Positions 1-6,669 of a stretch of DNA of 64,000 nucleotides are shown here, one piece after another (the stretch's first letter is position 1; the number at the start of each line of letters is the position of its first letter). This DNA comes from DASXUG01 sp964620425 (GTDB lineage Bacteria > Pseudomonadota > Gammaproteobacteria > Burkholderiales > Methylophilaceae). The notes under the pieces were generated by a model, which saw only the letters and a program-made list of their open reading frames with translations, was not told where the DNA came from and ran no database searches. Position numbers and translations under genes: made by a program. The DNA lies in NCBI GenBank assembly GCA_964620425.1, contig CAZUGV010000002.1, positions 434,001 through 498,000 of the forward strand. The letters run 5' to 3'.

Positions 1-577
1 AAGGTGCTTGTTTTAATAACAAGTTTACTGGTAAATCTTTAAAGGCTTGTACAAAGTCATCTTGCTTGCCGTGGTTTTCCCAGGACGGTGCATATAAAAT
101 TGATTTTTCATGTTTTAAACCAAGAGATTGGCGAAGTTTTTCCGCTTCTTTTGCAAATATTTCTTTATCGCGAAACACCAGATCGGCTTTTGGCCAGCCT
201 AGTTCAAACAGACCCAGTTTGGGGCGTGCGGTAGGGAAGTCTGCTTGAGTTTGCCAACGATCAGCCCAAGATTTCCCTGGTACGATGCCCATATCGAATT
301 CATTCCATGGCTCATGTTGCCAAAATGCAGGCCATATATCATGCCGTTGCGCTAGGTCATGTAGCATAATCACTGAAAAATCTGCATTAGGGCGACACGC
401 ATGCTCAGAATACACGCCTATTTGTGCACGTTCTTTTGAGTTGTTACTAAACTTGATTTCAAAACCTCGGCGCTCAGCTTCTGCCGCTACTGGCGCAATC
501 GCTTGTCGCTCACAGTTATCTGTGAAGAAGAATGTCATGGATGGTAATGCTTTATTTTCATGCGTTTTTTTGGTCAT
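1..577 (-). CDS. CDP-glycerol glycerophosphotransferase-like protein (N-terminal part, cut by window edge)
   Basis: Only the first 192 residues are in the window; the frame is open to base 1. The start is the ATG at 577, 19 bp after the methyltransferase stop. Seen: FWQHEPWNEFDMG and PGKSWADRW near residues 85-110, and ILYAPSWENHG near residue 165, which resemble the GT-B enzymes of the TagB/TagF (CDP-glycerol:polyglycerol-phosphate glycerophosphotransferase) family. That family moves a phospho-alcohol from a CDP/CMP-linked donor to a glycan or lipid acceptor. As last visible gene of an AEP-phosphonate operon with two cytidylyltransferases, it is the natural candidate for transferring AEP (or glycerol phosphate) from a CMP-linked donor to a surface polymer. 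The family call is from motif memory; the substrate is inference. Confidence 0.6.
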   Translation of the reverse strand, partial: MTKKTHENKALPSMTFFFTDNCERQAIAPVAAEAERRGFEIKFSNNSKERAQIGVYSEHACRPNADFSVIMLHDLAQRHDIWPAFWQHEPWNEFDMGIVPGKSWADRWQTQADFPTARPKLGLFELGWPKADLVFRDKEIFAKEAEKLRQSLGLKHEKSILYAPSWENHGKQDDFVQAFKDLPVNLLLKQAP

Positions 578-596
578 GATTGTTCTCTAGATGTCT

Positions 597-1307
597 TTAA
601 AAATCATTGCGACTTTTGTTGATTAATACACCAAATCTAAACTTGTTTTGTGCGTAATTTGGCACACATCCGTCAAATACTTCGCATTCATACCCATGTA
701 ATTGCGCTTGTTCTATAAACCATGTTCTACGGTAGTACGTGTGTTCTAAACCAGCATATTTTTTTTCGTACTCTTCTTGAGTCAAGACATCTCTTCTCAA
801 TGTTTCAGATTGTATTTTTGTTGTGAGGTCAGGAATCTCCATAATCGCCACTGCAATTTTGGCCTTCTTCATCATTTTGTCTAACACAATCGATGCATAC
901 TCTTCGGTAAAATAGTGAAATACACTATTTGCAATGACAAAGTCATACTGATGATTGGTATCAACTAATTTAGCTTCATTTGCAATAAAGTCTCCGTCAG
1001 GCATAGCTTGCTTGGCAGCAGAAATTAAAGGCGCAGAGTAGTCTAATCCACCAACTTCCAACGTATGTAGTTGACGCAATGCATATAAAAATGCGCCAGC
1101 ACCACAGCCAAGTTCATACACAGATGCGCCATCAAACAGGCCTAATTTGGTCGAAATAATTTCTGCATAAGTTTGCCAGTCATCTGCTTCAATACGTCCT
1201 GCACCACTATCGAAGCCATCTAACTTAATCAACGTTTCAAGGTTTAACAGTTGTTCGCCTGAGTAGCTTCTTTTGCCCCAAATCTCTTTCCAGTTCAGCG
1301 TGTTCAT
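597..1307 (-). CDS. Class I SAM-dependent methyltransferase in the phosphonate operon
   Basis: A 236-residue protein with a Rossmann-type SAM motif I (ELGCGAGAF, residues 65-73), an acidic motif II (GGLDYS) and FVIANSVFHYF as motif IV/post-IV region. It has no signal peptide or membrane segment, so it should be cytosolic. Its ATG overlaps the stop of the upstream cytidylyltransferase in an ATGA, so the two are translationally coupled. The substrate cannot be read from sequence. In this operon, N-methylation of AEP or methylation of the activated phosphonate or acceptor sugar are the plausible roles, but this is inference. Confidence 0.8.
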   Translation of the reverse strand: MNTLNWKEIWGKRSYSGEQLLNLETLIKLDGFDSGAGRIEADDWQTYAEIISTKLGLFDGASVYELGCGAGAFLYALRQLHTLEVGGLDYSAPLISAAKQAMPDGDFIANEAKLVDTNHQYDFVIANSVFHYFTEEYASIVLDKMMKKAKIAVAIMEIPDLTTKIQSETLRRDVLTQEEYEKKYAGLEHTYYRRTWFIEQAQLHGYECEVFDGCVPNYAQNKFRFGVLINKSRNDF

Positions 1308-1717
1308 ACGTTATTACTCTCCATTTTTTGAGCAATTGCTTTTAATACGCGGCTTCTTAATAATGTGCTGCTAATGCCCTCAGTGCGTGGCAAAATCAAC
1401 AATCGTTCTCGACTGATTGGATTGCTGTTGTCATGTCCATGCACAAGCAAATCAATTTGATGTTCTTTTAAAAAGTCTTCATCAATCAGCCAGTTACATG
1501 GAACAACTTCGTCAACATATTGTATTGCTTTTAATATTTCGCAACGGGCTGCGTAATTTAATTCTGGTTCATAGCCTTTTTTACTGAGAATCTCATCGTC
1601 AGTAGTGAGCGCTACAATGACTTTCCCTAACTCTTTAGCGGCTTTTAATAAACGAATATGTCCGTGATGAATTAAAGTTGCTGACATGTCTACCATTACT
1701 CTTTTTTCATTTGTCAT
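1304..1717 (-). CDS. Cytidylyltransferase of the HxGH nucleotidyltransferase superfamily (TagD-like)
   Basis: A 137-residue single-domain protein. It has the HHGH signature at residues 17-20, near the N-terminus after a short beta strand, and RTEGISSTLLRSR near residues 111-123, matching the second nucleotide-binding motif of glycerol-3-phosphate cytidylyltransferases (TagD; RTEGISTT in the family). It should couple CTP to a phosphate or phosphonate with release of PPi. It starts 18 bp after the aminotransferase stop and overlaps the methyltransferase start by 4 bp. It is the second cytidylyltransferase of the operon, the first being fused to PEP mutase. One may make CMP-AEP and the other CDP-glycerol or a methylated derivative; which does which cannot be told. 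Confidence 0.8.
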   Translation of the reverse strand: MTNEKRVMVDMSATLIHHGHIRLLKAAKELGKVIVALTTDDEILSKKGYEPELNYAARCEILKAIQYVDEVVPCNWLIDEDFLKEHQIDLLVHGHDNSNPISRERLLILPRTEGISSTLLRSRVLKAIAQKMESNNV

Positions 1718-1735
1718 CTTTATTAACCCTTATTG

Positions 1736-2737
1736 TCAGATTGCACTGTTCAGTGTTAATACGTCTAAAATATCTCCCTTGGCTAGACGGCCAAGATGCG
1801 CCTCTCCGAGATGACAAACGACACTTCCGCCACTATTTCCTCTCGGTTTATAGAGCACTGCGCGTGGGTCTGTCGACGTAATTTCACCATTTATCCAAGT
1901 ACAAAGTGTAGGTTGATGAGATATTGGGTGCGTGCTGACAGACTTCATTTTTTCAAGAAAAACAGCTTTATTCTCAATGACAGCCGCTCTAAAATCTTCA
2001 TGCTTAGGTAGCACATCACTTAAAGAGGCGATAGCATGGTAGGGTCCTGTCATTCGTCTTTCCAAGTGTGTGGCTAAATTTAAATAAAATGAATCTGGTG
2101 TCACCGTTGCTGCTTCATTAAAAGCAATAAAAGCCGCCCCAGTCAGCCCAAATAACCCCTTGCATGAGCTATAGGCAATGACATCGGCTTGATCGTGCTG
2201 AGTTTCTAGCCCAATTGAAGCTGTGGCATCTAACATTAGTTTCGCCTTTAAGCGATTGGCTAAATTTTTTAAAGTCGGCATGGGTAATTTTAACCCTGTG
2301 CTGGTTTCTGTATAGCAAGCCACTACCCAATCAAACTGACCAGATACAGTATCCAAATCCTCCCAGCTTACGGAAATCACAGATTTTACTTCGGCTGTTC
2401 TGCGTTGTGCAGAGTTCGCTAGCCACTGTAAACGCTCTGAATAGTATCCAGTTGAAATGACAAGTACGCGACCATATAAAAAATTGAGGGTACAGATTTC
2501 TAATGCCAAACTTGCAGAACCCTGTAAGCGTGCTATTTGAGCATGCCCTGTCATTTTTTTAAGCGCTTCAAGTACTGCGCTATCTATTTGGTCATAGTCC
2601 AAATCTCCGCGACCAAAACACGGGCGTAAGCCTGTCAAGTTTTCAGGTAAAAGACTCGCTGGGCCTGCGGTAAACAAAAACTTGGATTGATTGCGTTCCG
2701 CAACCAGGGCTTCAACCGTATAGGATTCTTTAGTCAT
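1736..2737 (-). CDS. 2-aminoethylphosphonate aminotransferase-like class V PLP enzyme
   Basis: A 333-residue fold-type I aminotransferase. It opens with FTAGPASLLPENL (residues 22-34, the usual start of PhnW and other class V enzymes), has DATASIG with the PLP-ring aspartate at 170, and SSCKG with the presumed Schiff-base lysine at 193. PhnW proteins are usually about 360 residues, so this one is somewhat short. Placed directly after phosphonopyruvate decarboxylase and overlapping its stop by 4 bp (ATGA), it most likely aminates phosphonoacetaldehyde to AEP, running biosynthetically. A serine-pyruvate aminotransferase relative is the alternative, but the context argues against it. Confidence 0.8.
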   Translation of the reverse strand: MTKESYTVEALVAERNQSKFLFTAGPASLLPENLTGLRPCFGRGDLDYDQIDSAVLEALKKMTGHAQIARLQGSASLALEICTLNFLYGRVLVISTGYYSERLQWLANSAQRRTAEVKSVISVSWEDLDTVSGQFDWVVACYTETSTGLKLPMPTLKNLANRLKAKLMLDATASIGLETQHDQADVIAYSSCKGLFGLTGAAFIAFNEAATVTPDSFYLNLATHLERRMTGPYHAIASLSDVLPKHEDFRAAVIENKAVFLEKMKSVSTHPISHQPTLCTWINGEITSTDPRAVLYKPRGNSGGSVVCHLGEAHLGRLAKGDILDVLTLNSAI

Positions 2738-3954
2738 GCGCCTAACTCTTCCCCAATGACTTCACACATAGTCTCTAATTCAGTCGTCGTTGTTGTCGCA
2801 ACGGAGCTCTGAGATGATGATTGTGCCAAAAACTGCATAAAATCTTTTTTGTTGATTGCTGGTGAACGGTCTGGACGACCTAAGTCGCTCCTCGCGCCAC
2901 GCTTGCAAATAATCTCAATAAATGCGCTGGTTGAGGTTTTCAGTGCTTGTTGTAACGTTGAGGTAATTTGATCTTGAGTCTTTGCCTGCGCGACAAATCC
3001 ATAACCATATTCGCGGGCAATGCCAGATAGATTTAATTGATCAGCCAAGGTTGGTTGCCCACCAACAGAATCATGTGCGCCATTATTGATGATGATATGA
3101 ATCAAATTATTTTGTTTTGCGCTAACCGCTAAACTGCCCATATGCATTAACAGTGCACCATCACCATCAATACAAAGCACTTTTTGGGGTGCACGCATCA
3201 TGGCGATACCTGTTGCAATTTGCGAGGCATGCCCCATGCCGCCTACGGTCAGAAAATCACGATCATGTCCATTGCCAGTTGCTTTGCGATGCTCGAAAAG
3301 CTCACGCGAAGCCATGCCAGTGGTTGAAACGACAGGCACATCATTGGGCAGCGTATCCATTAATAACTTGATCGCGCTTTCTCGAGTTTGCAGCGTCTGA
3401 TCTTCGACTTTGCCTGCATATTTAAAACTCGAAAACGTATTTTTGCGCACCAGTATTGCCACAGGTCCTGAACGTTCTAATGCCAGTTGTGTTAATTCTT
3501 GAGTCACCAAGCCAATATCTTCGGTCGTTTCATCAATGACATGATAAGGAATCCCTAGCATATCAAGCTGAGCAACCGTCACTTGGCCTTGCTTCACATG
3601 CTGCGGTTCATCATGAATCTGCGTCCCATCGGCCTTCATTTCACCGCGCCAGCCCACCATTAACACCATGGGGATGCCATAGACTTGCGGGTCTGCTAAT
3701 GATGTCACTGGATTCACAATGTTACCCAAGCCAGAATTTTGCATATAGACCAAGGCAGGTCGGCTTGTCGCTAAAAAGTGCCCGATAGCTAAACCAACGG
3801 CAGAGCCTTCATTGGTGGCAATCACATGGCGATCAGCAGGAAATGTGGTGGTAATGCATGCGCAAACATCTTTGAGCAGAGAGTCTGGTACTCCAGTGAC
3901 AAAACTAATTCCTGCTTGCTCAAGGGCTGCGGTAAATTCAGTAGGCGCTATCAT
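2734..3954 (-). CDS. ppd: Phosphonopyruvate decarboxylase
   Basis: A 406-residue thiamine-diphosphate enzyme. Seen: the N-terminal catalytic glutamate region TNEGSAVGLAIG (Glu49) and the C-terminal TPP/Mg motif GDGALLMHMG...IIINNGAHDS (GDG at 264-266, NN at 290-291). The SVGGQPT that follows is typical of the Ppd/sulfopyruvate decarboxylase group. Ppd turns phosphonopyruvate into phosphonoacetaldehyde and CO2, the step that makes the unfavourable PEP mutase reaction run forward. Its ATG shares one base with the PEP mutase stop (TAATG), so the two are coupled. Sulfopyruvate decarboxylase is excluded by the neighbouring PEP mutase. Confidence 0.93.
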   Translation of the reverse strand: MIAPTEFTAALEQAGISFVTGVPDSLLKDVCACITTTFPADRHVIATNEGSAVGLAIGHFLATSRPALVYMQNSGLGNIVNPVTSLADPQVYGIPMVLMVGWRGEMKADGTQIHDEPQHVKQGQVTVAQLDMLGIPYHVIDETTEDIGLVTQELTQLALERSGPVAILVRKNTFSSFKYAGKVEDQTLQTRESAIKLLMDTLPNDVPVVSTTGMASRELFEHRKATGNGHDRDFLTVGGMGHASQIATGIAMMRAPQKVLCIDGDGALLMHMGSLAVSAKQNNLIHIIINNGAHDSVGGQPTLADQLNLSGIAREYGYGFVAQAKTQDQITSTLQQALKTSTSAFIEIICKRGARSDLGRPDRSPAINKKDFMQFLAQSSSQSSVATTTTTELETMCEVIGEELGA

Positions 3955-5252
3955 TATTTTGTTCCCGGAATGAGTTCTAGAATATCGTTGATTGCCATTA
4001 AATCTTTATCGACTTCGCTCGAGCGACCATTTTGTAAAATTTTATGTGCCACATTCTGCATTGCAGGGTAAGCAGCCCTAAGTAAATGATTGGCATAAAT
4101 GACTAAATTAAACCCATGTTCAGCGAGCATGTCTTCGGTAACGGTGTTATAACTGGTGGGCACACAAACCAATGGCAAGTTTGGGAATTCCGATTTAAAG
4201 ATGCGTGCAAACTCGAATACTTCGTCTGATGTTTTTTTGCGACTATGAATCATAACGCCATCAACTCCCGCAGCCGCATAAGCTTGTGCTCGTGTAACTG
4301 CATCATTCATACCTTTATCCAGTATCAGACTTTCGATACGGGCAATCACCATAAAATCATCGCTGACGCGTGCAGCTCTACCAGCGCGAATTTTGTCGCA
4401 AAATGGCTCAATTTCATCTTGATTTTGCGTGACATCATTGCCAAATAATGAATTTTTCTTGAGCCCGATTTTATCTTCAATAATCGTGGCTGAAATGCCT
4501 AAACGCTCCATACTGCGGACATTCAGCTCAAAATGCTCCAACTTGCCGCCAGTATCGGCATCCATGATTAGCGGCTTCGTTGTGACATCGAAGATGTCGT
4601 TAATATTTGAAAGTCTGCTGTTAATTTCCAACGCCTCAATATCAGGCTTGCCGCGCGCGGTCGAGTCAGTTAATGAACTCGACCAAAAGCCATCAAACTG
4701 ACATAATTTTCCATCTTTTTGCACGGAGGCATGTTCCGCGATAAGTGCTGAAATTGGATTATGTGCTTCAATAAAGCGAGAAATTGGTTTCGCAGCAAGT
4801 AGTCGTTTAAGTGTGCGTCGGCGGATATCTGGCGTGGTACCTAAAGCCTTCGCCTGTGTAAGCATTTCGTTAGAGGAAACACCGCGAGTGTATGGAATTT
4901 CAATAAGGTGCCCACCGTATTCTGCTAACGCGGCACGCGCCATCTCACGGTAGGGTGCTAAAGGACCTTCAAGCCAATCATCGCCATGCACCATGATGTC
5001 TGGTTTATATTTTCTTAAGTTCGGTGCGTAATCCCACTCGTCTTGGACGACGACTTTTGAAACCCCTTTAATGTTTTCGACTATTTGTTTACGGCATTCA
5101 AAGGTGAGGTAGGGGAGGCGCTTATGGTCAGCGACTGCGGAGTCCGATAATAAACCAATGACAACATCGCCATATTTTCTTGCTTGCTCAATAATATTGA
5201 TATGCCCATGGTGCAAAATATCAACCGTCATGCCAATGTATACAGTAGTCAT
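3954..5252 (-). CDS. PEP mutase with fused N-terminal cytidylyltransferase domain
   Basis: A two-domain protein of 432 residues. Residues 1-140 are an HxGH cytidylyltransferase (HHGH at 14-17, TRGVSS at 122-127). Residues about 165-432 are a PEP mutase/isocitrate-lyase barrel with DADTGG (231-236) and EDKIGLKKNS (259-268), the signature separating true PEP mutases from other family members. The mutase forms the C-P bond (PEP to phosphonopyruvate), and the fused domain suggests activation of the end product with CTP. I chose the ATG at 5252; the frame stays open to a TTG at 5288, but the extra 12 residues precede the conserved beta strand. First gene of the operon, with a putative promoter at 5333-5371. 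Confidence 0.93.
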   Translation of the reverse strand: MTTVYIGMTVDILHHGHINIIEQARKYGDVVIGLLSDSAVADHKRLPYLTFECRKQIVENIKGVSKVVVQDEWDYAPNLRKYKPDIMVHGDDWLEGPLAPYREMARAALAEYGGHLIEIPYTRGVSSNEMLTQAKALGTTPDIRRRTLKRLLAAKPISRFIEAHNPISALIAEHASVQKDGKLCQFDGFWSSSLTDSTARGKPDIEALEINSRLSNINDIFDVTTKPLIMDADTGGKLEHFELNVRSMERLGISATIIEDKIGLKKNSLFGNDVTQNQDEIEPFCDKIRAGRAARVSDDFMVIARIESLILDKGMNDAVTRAQAYAAAGVDGVMIHSRKKTSDEVFEFARIFKSEFPNLPLVCVPTSYNTVTEDMLAEHGFNLVIYANHLLRAAYPAMQNVAHKILQNGRSSEVDKDLMAINDILELIPGTK

Positions 5253-5332
5253 TTTTCTCGCAGTCCTTTTAATAAGTAAGCGTTTCAAATATCGCTATAG
5301 CCTCAAGTACTATTATGCTTAGGGCGAGTGTT

Positions 5333-5371
5333 TTTAATATTTAGAAACAGGCAGGTAAATGCCCCTTAATT
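5333..5371 (-). promoter_or_regulatory. Putative promoter/operator of the phosphonate operon (motif shared with fliC)
   Basis: Read on the minus strand this contains TTAAGGGGCATTTACCT, then GCCTGTTTCTAAATATTAA. It aligns without gaps to 6491-6529 upstream of fliC, with 31 of 39 positions identical. A dyad of two 7-mers around TT (AGGGGCA/TACCTGC) sits about 17 bp upstream of a TATTAA that could be the -10 box. Start of transcription would be near 5327, about 75 nt before the PEP mutase ATG. Promoter function is inference from conservation and position. Confidence 0.5.
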
Positions 5372-5411
5372 TAAAAATTTTGCTTAGGAGAGAAATAGTT
5401 TCATAAAGAAA

Positions 5412-5456
5412 AACCCCTCCTAGCCTCATCAAACAAGTTGAGTGCTAGAAGGGGTT
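5412..5456 (-). terminator. Rho-independent terminator of fliC
   Basis: Arms AACCCCTCCTAGC (5412-5424) and GCTAGAAGGGGTT (5444-5456) pair over 12 of 13 positions. On the minus strand they are followed by TTTTTCTTT. It lies 21 bp after the fliC stop and upstream of the phosphonate operon promoter, so fliC and the phosphonate genes are separate transcripts. Confidence 0.85.
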
Positions 5457-5477
5457 GGTAGCGGATAGCGTATTGTT

Positions 5478-6293
5478 CTAAGAACCCAATAGTTTCAATA
5501 CACTGTTCGGTAATTGGTTCGCTTGCGCTAACATCGCAGTACCTGCTTGTTGCAAGATTTGGTTACGTGTCATGTTGGCAGTTTCTGCTGCAAAGTCGGC
5601 ATCCATAATGCGTGATTTAGACGCAGATTGGTTCTCAATCGCCACGTTTAAGCTGCTCACCACAGATTCAAAACGGTTTTGTGTCGCACCTAATTTAGCA
5701 CGGGTTTCATTGATTTTAGTTAAGGCGGCATCAATCGCAGTTAATGCATTTTTAGCACTAGTGGCTGACTTAATGCTTGAATTGGCCGCTGCGGTGAGTG
5801 ATTTCGCCGCAGAAACCCCAGCGACTGAAAGGGTGTCTGTGCTGTCTGCACCAATTTGGAATGTCGTGGTCTTGGATCCAAACACAGCTGTACCGTTAAA
5901 CTTGGTTGCAGTGCCTAAACGTTTAACCTCAGCGTTTAATTGCACAAACTCAGCATCTAGGTTGGCACGGTCACCAGAGCTATTGGTTCCGTTAATTGCT
6001 TGCACTGCCAATTCACGCATACGTTGTAGCGCATCTGTTTGTTTAGCCAAACCACCTTCAGCAGTTTGCGAAAATGAAATCGCGTCATTTGCATTACGCA
6101 CTGCAACCGTCATCCCGCGAATTTGTGAGTCCATACGTGTTGCAATCGCCAAGCCTGCCGCGTCGTCTTTCGAGCTGTTAATACGTAGACCTGAAGATAA
6201 GCGTTGAATAGAGTTATTCAAGCTAGCTTTTGATGAATCTAAATTACGTTGCGCATTTAAGGATGCAATGTTGGTGTTAATTACCTGTGCCAT
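5478..6293 (-). CDS. fliC: Flagellin, short form
   Basis: A 271-residue flagellin. The N-terminal D0/D1 region (MAQVINTNIASLNAQRNL) and the C-terminal D1/D0 region (ADFAAETANMTRNQILQQAG, ending in LKLLGS) are joined by only a short, Ala/Ser/Thr-rich middle, so the exposed D2/D3 domains of long flagellins are absent. Start is the ATG at 6293 with AAGGAG seven bases upstream; an in-frame TTG two codons earlier is ignored. It is monocistronic, followed by a terminator. Next upstream is a giant OGT-type glycosyltransferase, and the many Ser/Thr in the centre are plausible O-glycosylation sites (inference). Confidence 0.97.
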   Translation of the reverse strand: MAQVINTNIASLNAQRNLDSSKASLNNSIQRLSSGLRINSSKDDAAGLAIATRMDSQIRGMTVAVRNANDAISFSQTAEGGLAKQTDALQRMRELAVQAINGTNSSGDRANLDAEFVQLNAEVKRLGTATKFNGTAVFGSKTTTFQIGADSTDTLSVAGVSAAKSLTAAANSSIKSATSAKNALTAIDAALTKINETRAKLGATQNRFESVVSSLNVAIENQSASKSRIMDADFAAETANMTRNQILQQAGTAMLAQANQLPNSVLKLLGS

Positions 6294-6410
6294 AATCAAT
6301 CTCCTTGGATTAAATTAAACTTCATAAATTTCATTTGCCTTCAGCGCTGCATTTGCTGGTTGAACTGCATCGCTGTTGAAATCACTTTAAATTTCTTAAC
6401 TTTCTATTTA

Positions 6411-6439
6411 CATTGAAACACTGCATGAATGTTTCAATG
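6411..6439. repeat. Perfect 10-bp inverted repeat in the fliC leader
   Basis: CATTGAAACA (6411-6420) and TGTTTCAATG (6430-6439) are perfect inverse complements around a 9-base centre. The element lies about 120 bp upstream of the fliC ATG, between the putative promoter and the ribosome-binding site, so it could form an mRNA hairpin or act as a protein site. No U-run follows on either strand, so it is not an obvious terminator. Confidence 0.6.
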
Positions 6440-6490
6440 ACGCTAAAGTGAACGCTAGGCTATGTAACAATTATCCATGAGTACAACCAC

Positions 6491-6529
6491 TTTTATATTC
6501 AGAAACAATGAGGTAAATACCTCTTAAAT
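6491..6529 (-). promoter_or_regulatory. Putative fliC promoter/operator (motif shared with phosphonate operon)
   Basis: On the minus strand: TTAAGAGGTATTTACCTC, then ATTGTTTCTGAATATAAA. GAGGTA-TT-TACCTC is a perfect 6-2-6 dyad; the half-site AGAGGTA fits the NarL-family heptamer pattern AKRRGTA. TATAAA at 6492-6497 would be the -10 box, with the dyad overlapping the -35 region, a class II activator layout. No good sigma-28 promoter was found upstream of fliC. Transcription would start near 6485, giving an unusually long leader of about 190 nt. Confidence 0.5.
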
Positions 6530-6609
6530 CCATATATTTAATTTGGGGTGTGAGTTTTTTGTGATCTGTAACGCGGGAGATTGTCAGCTGACTTAACGAT
6601 GTGTGGAAC

Positions 6610-6638
6610 AAGTGCACCCACTGTTTGTGGGTACACTT
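6610..6638 (-). terminator. Hairpin after the giant glycosyltransferase gene
   Basis: AAGTGCACCCAC (6610-6621) pairs with GTGGGTACACTT (6627-6638) over 11 of 12 positions with a TGTTT loop, 32 bp after the stop codon. It lacks a clear U-tract on the minus strand, so it may be a weak or factor-assisted terminator. The rest of 6294-6669 holds the fliC promoter motif and leader repeat; no gene is seen. Confidence 0.5.
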
Positions 6639-6669
6639 AAAATGTTACTAAGCTTTATATAATGATTTT

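Noticed and set aside
5572..6207. 211-codon plus-strand reading frame opposite fliC
   Set aside because: Exact antisense shadow of flagellin codons; no ribosome-binding site and composition dictated by the repeats of fliC.
6300..6500. Sigma-28 promoter for fliC (TAAAAGTG ... GGATAA)
   Set aside because: Spacing between TAAA and GATAA is about two bases short and the -10 lacks GCC; the shared 39-bp motif is a better candidate.
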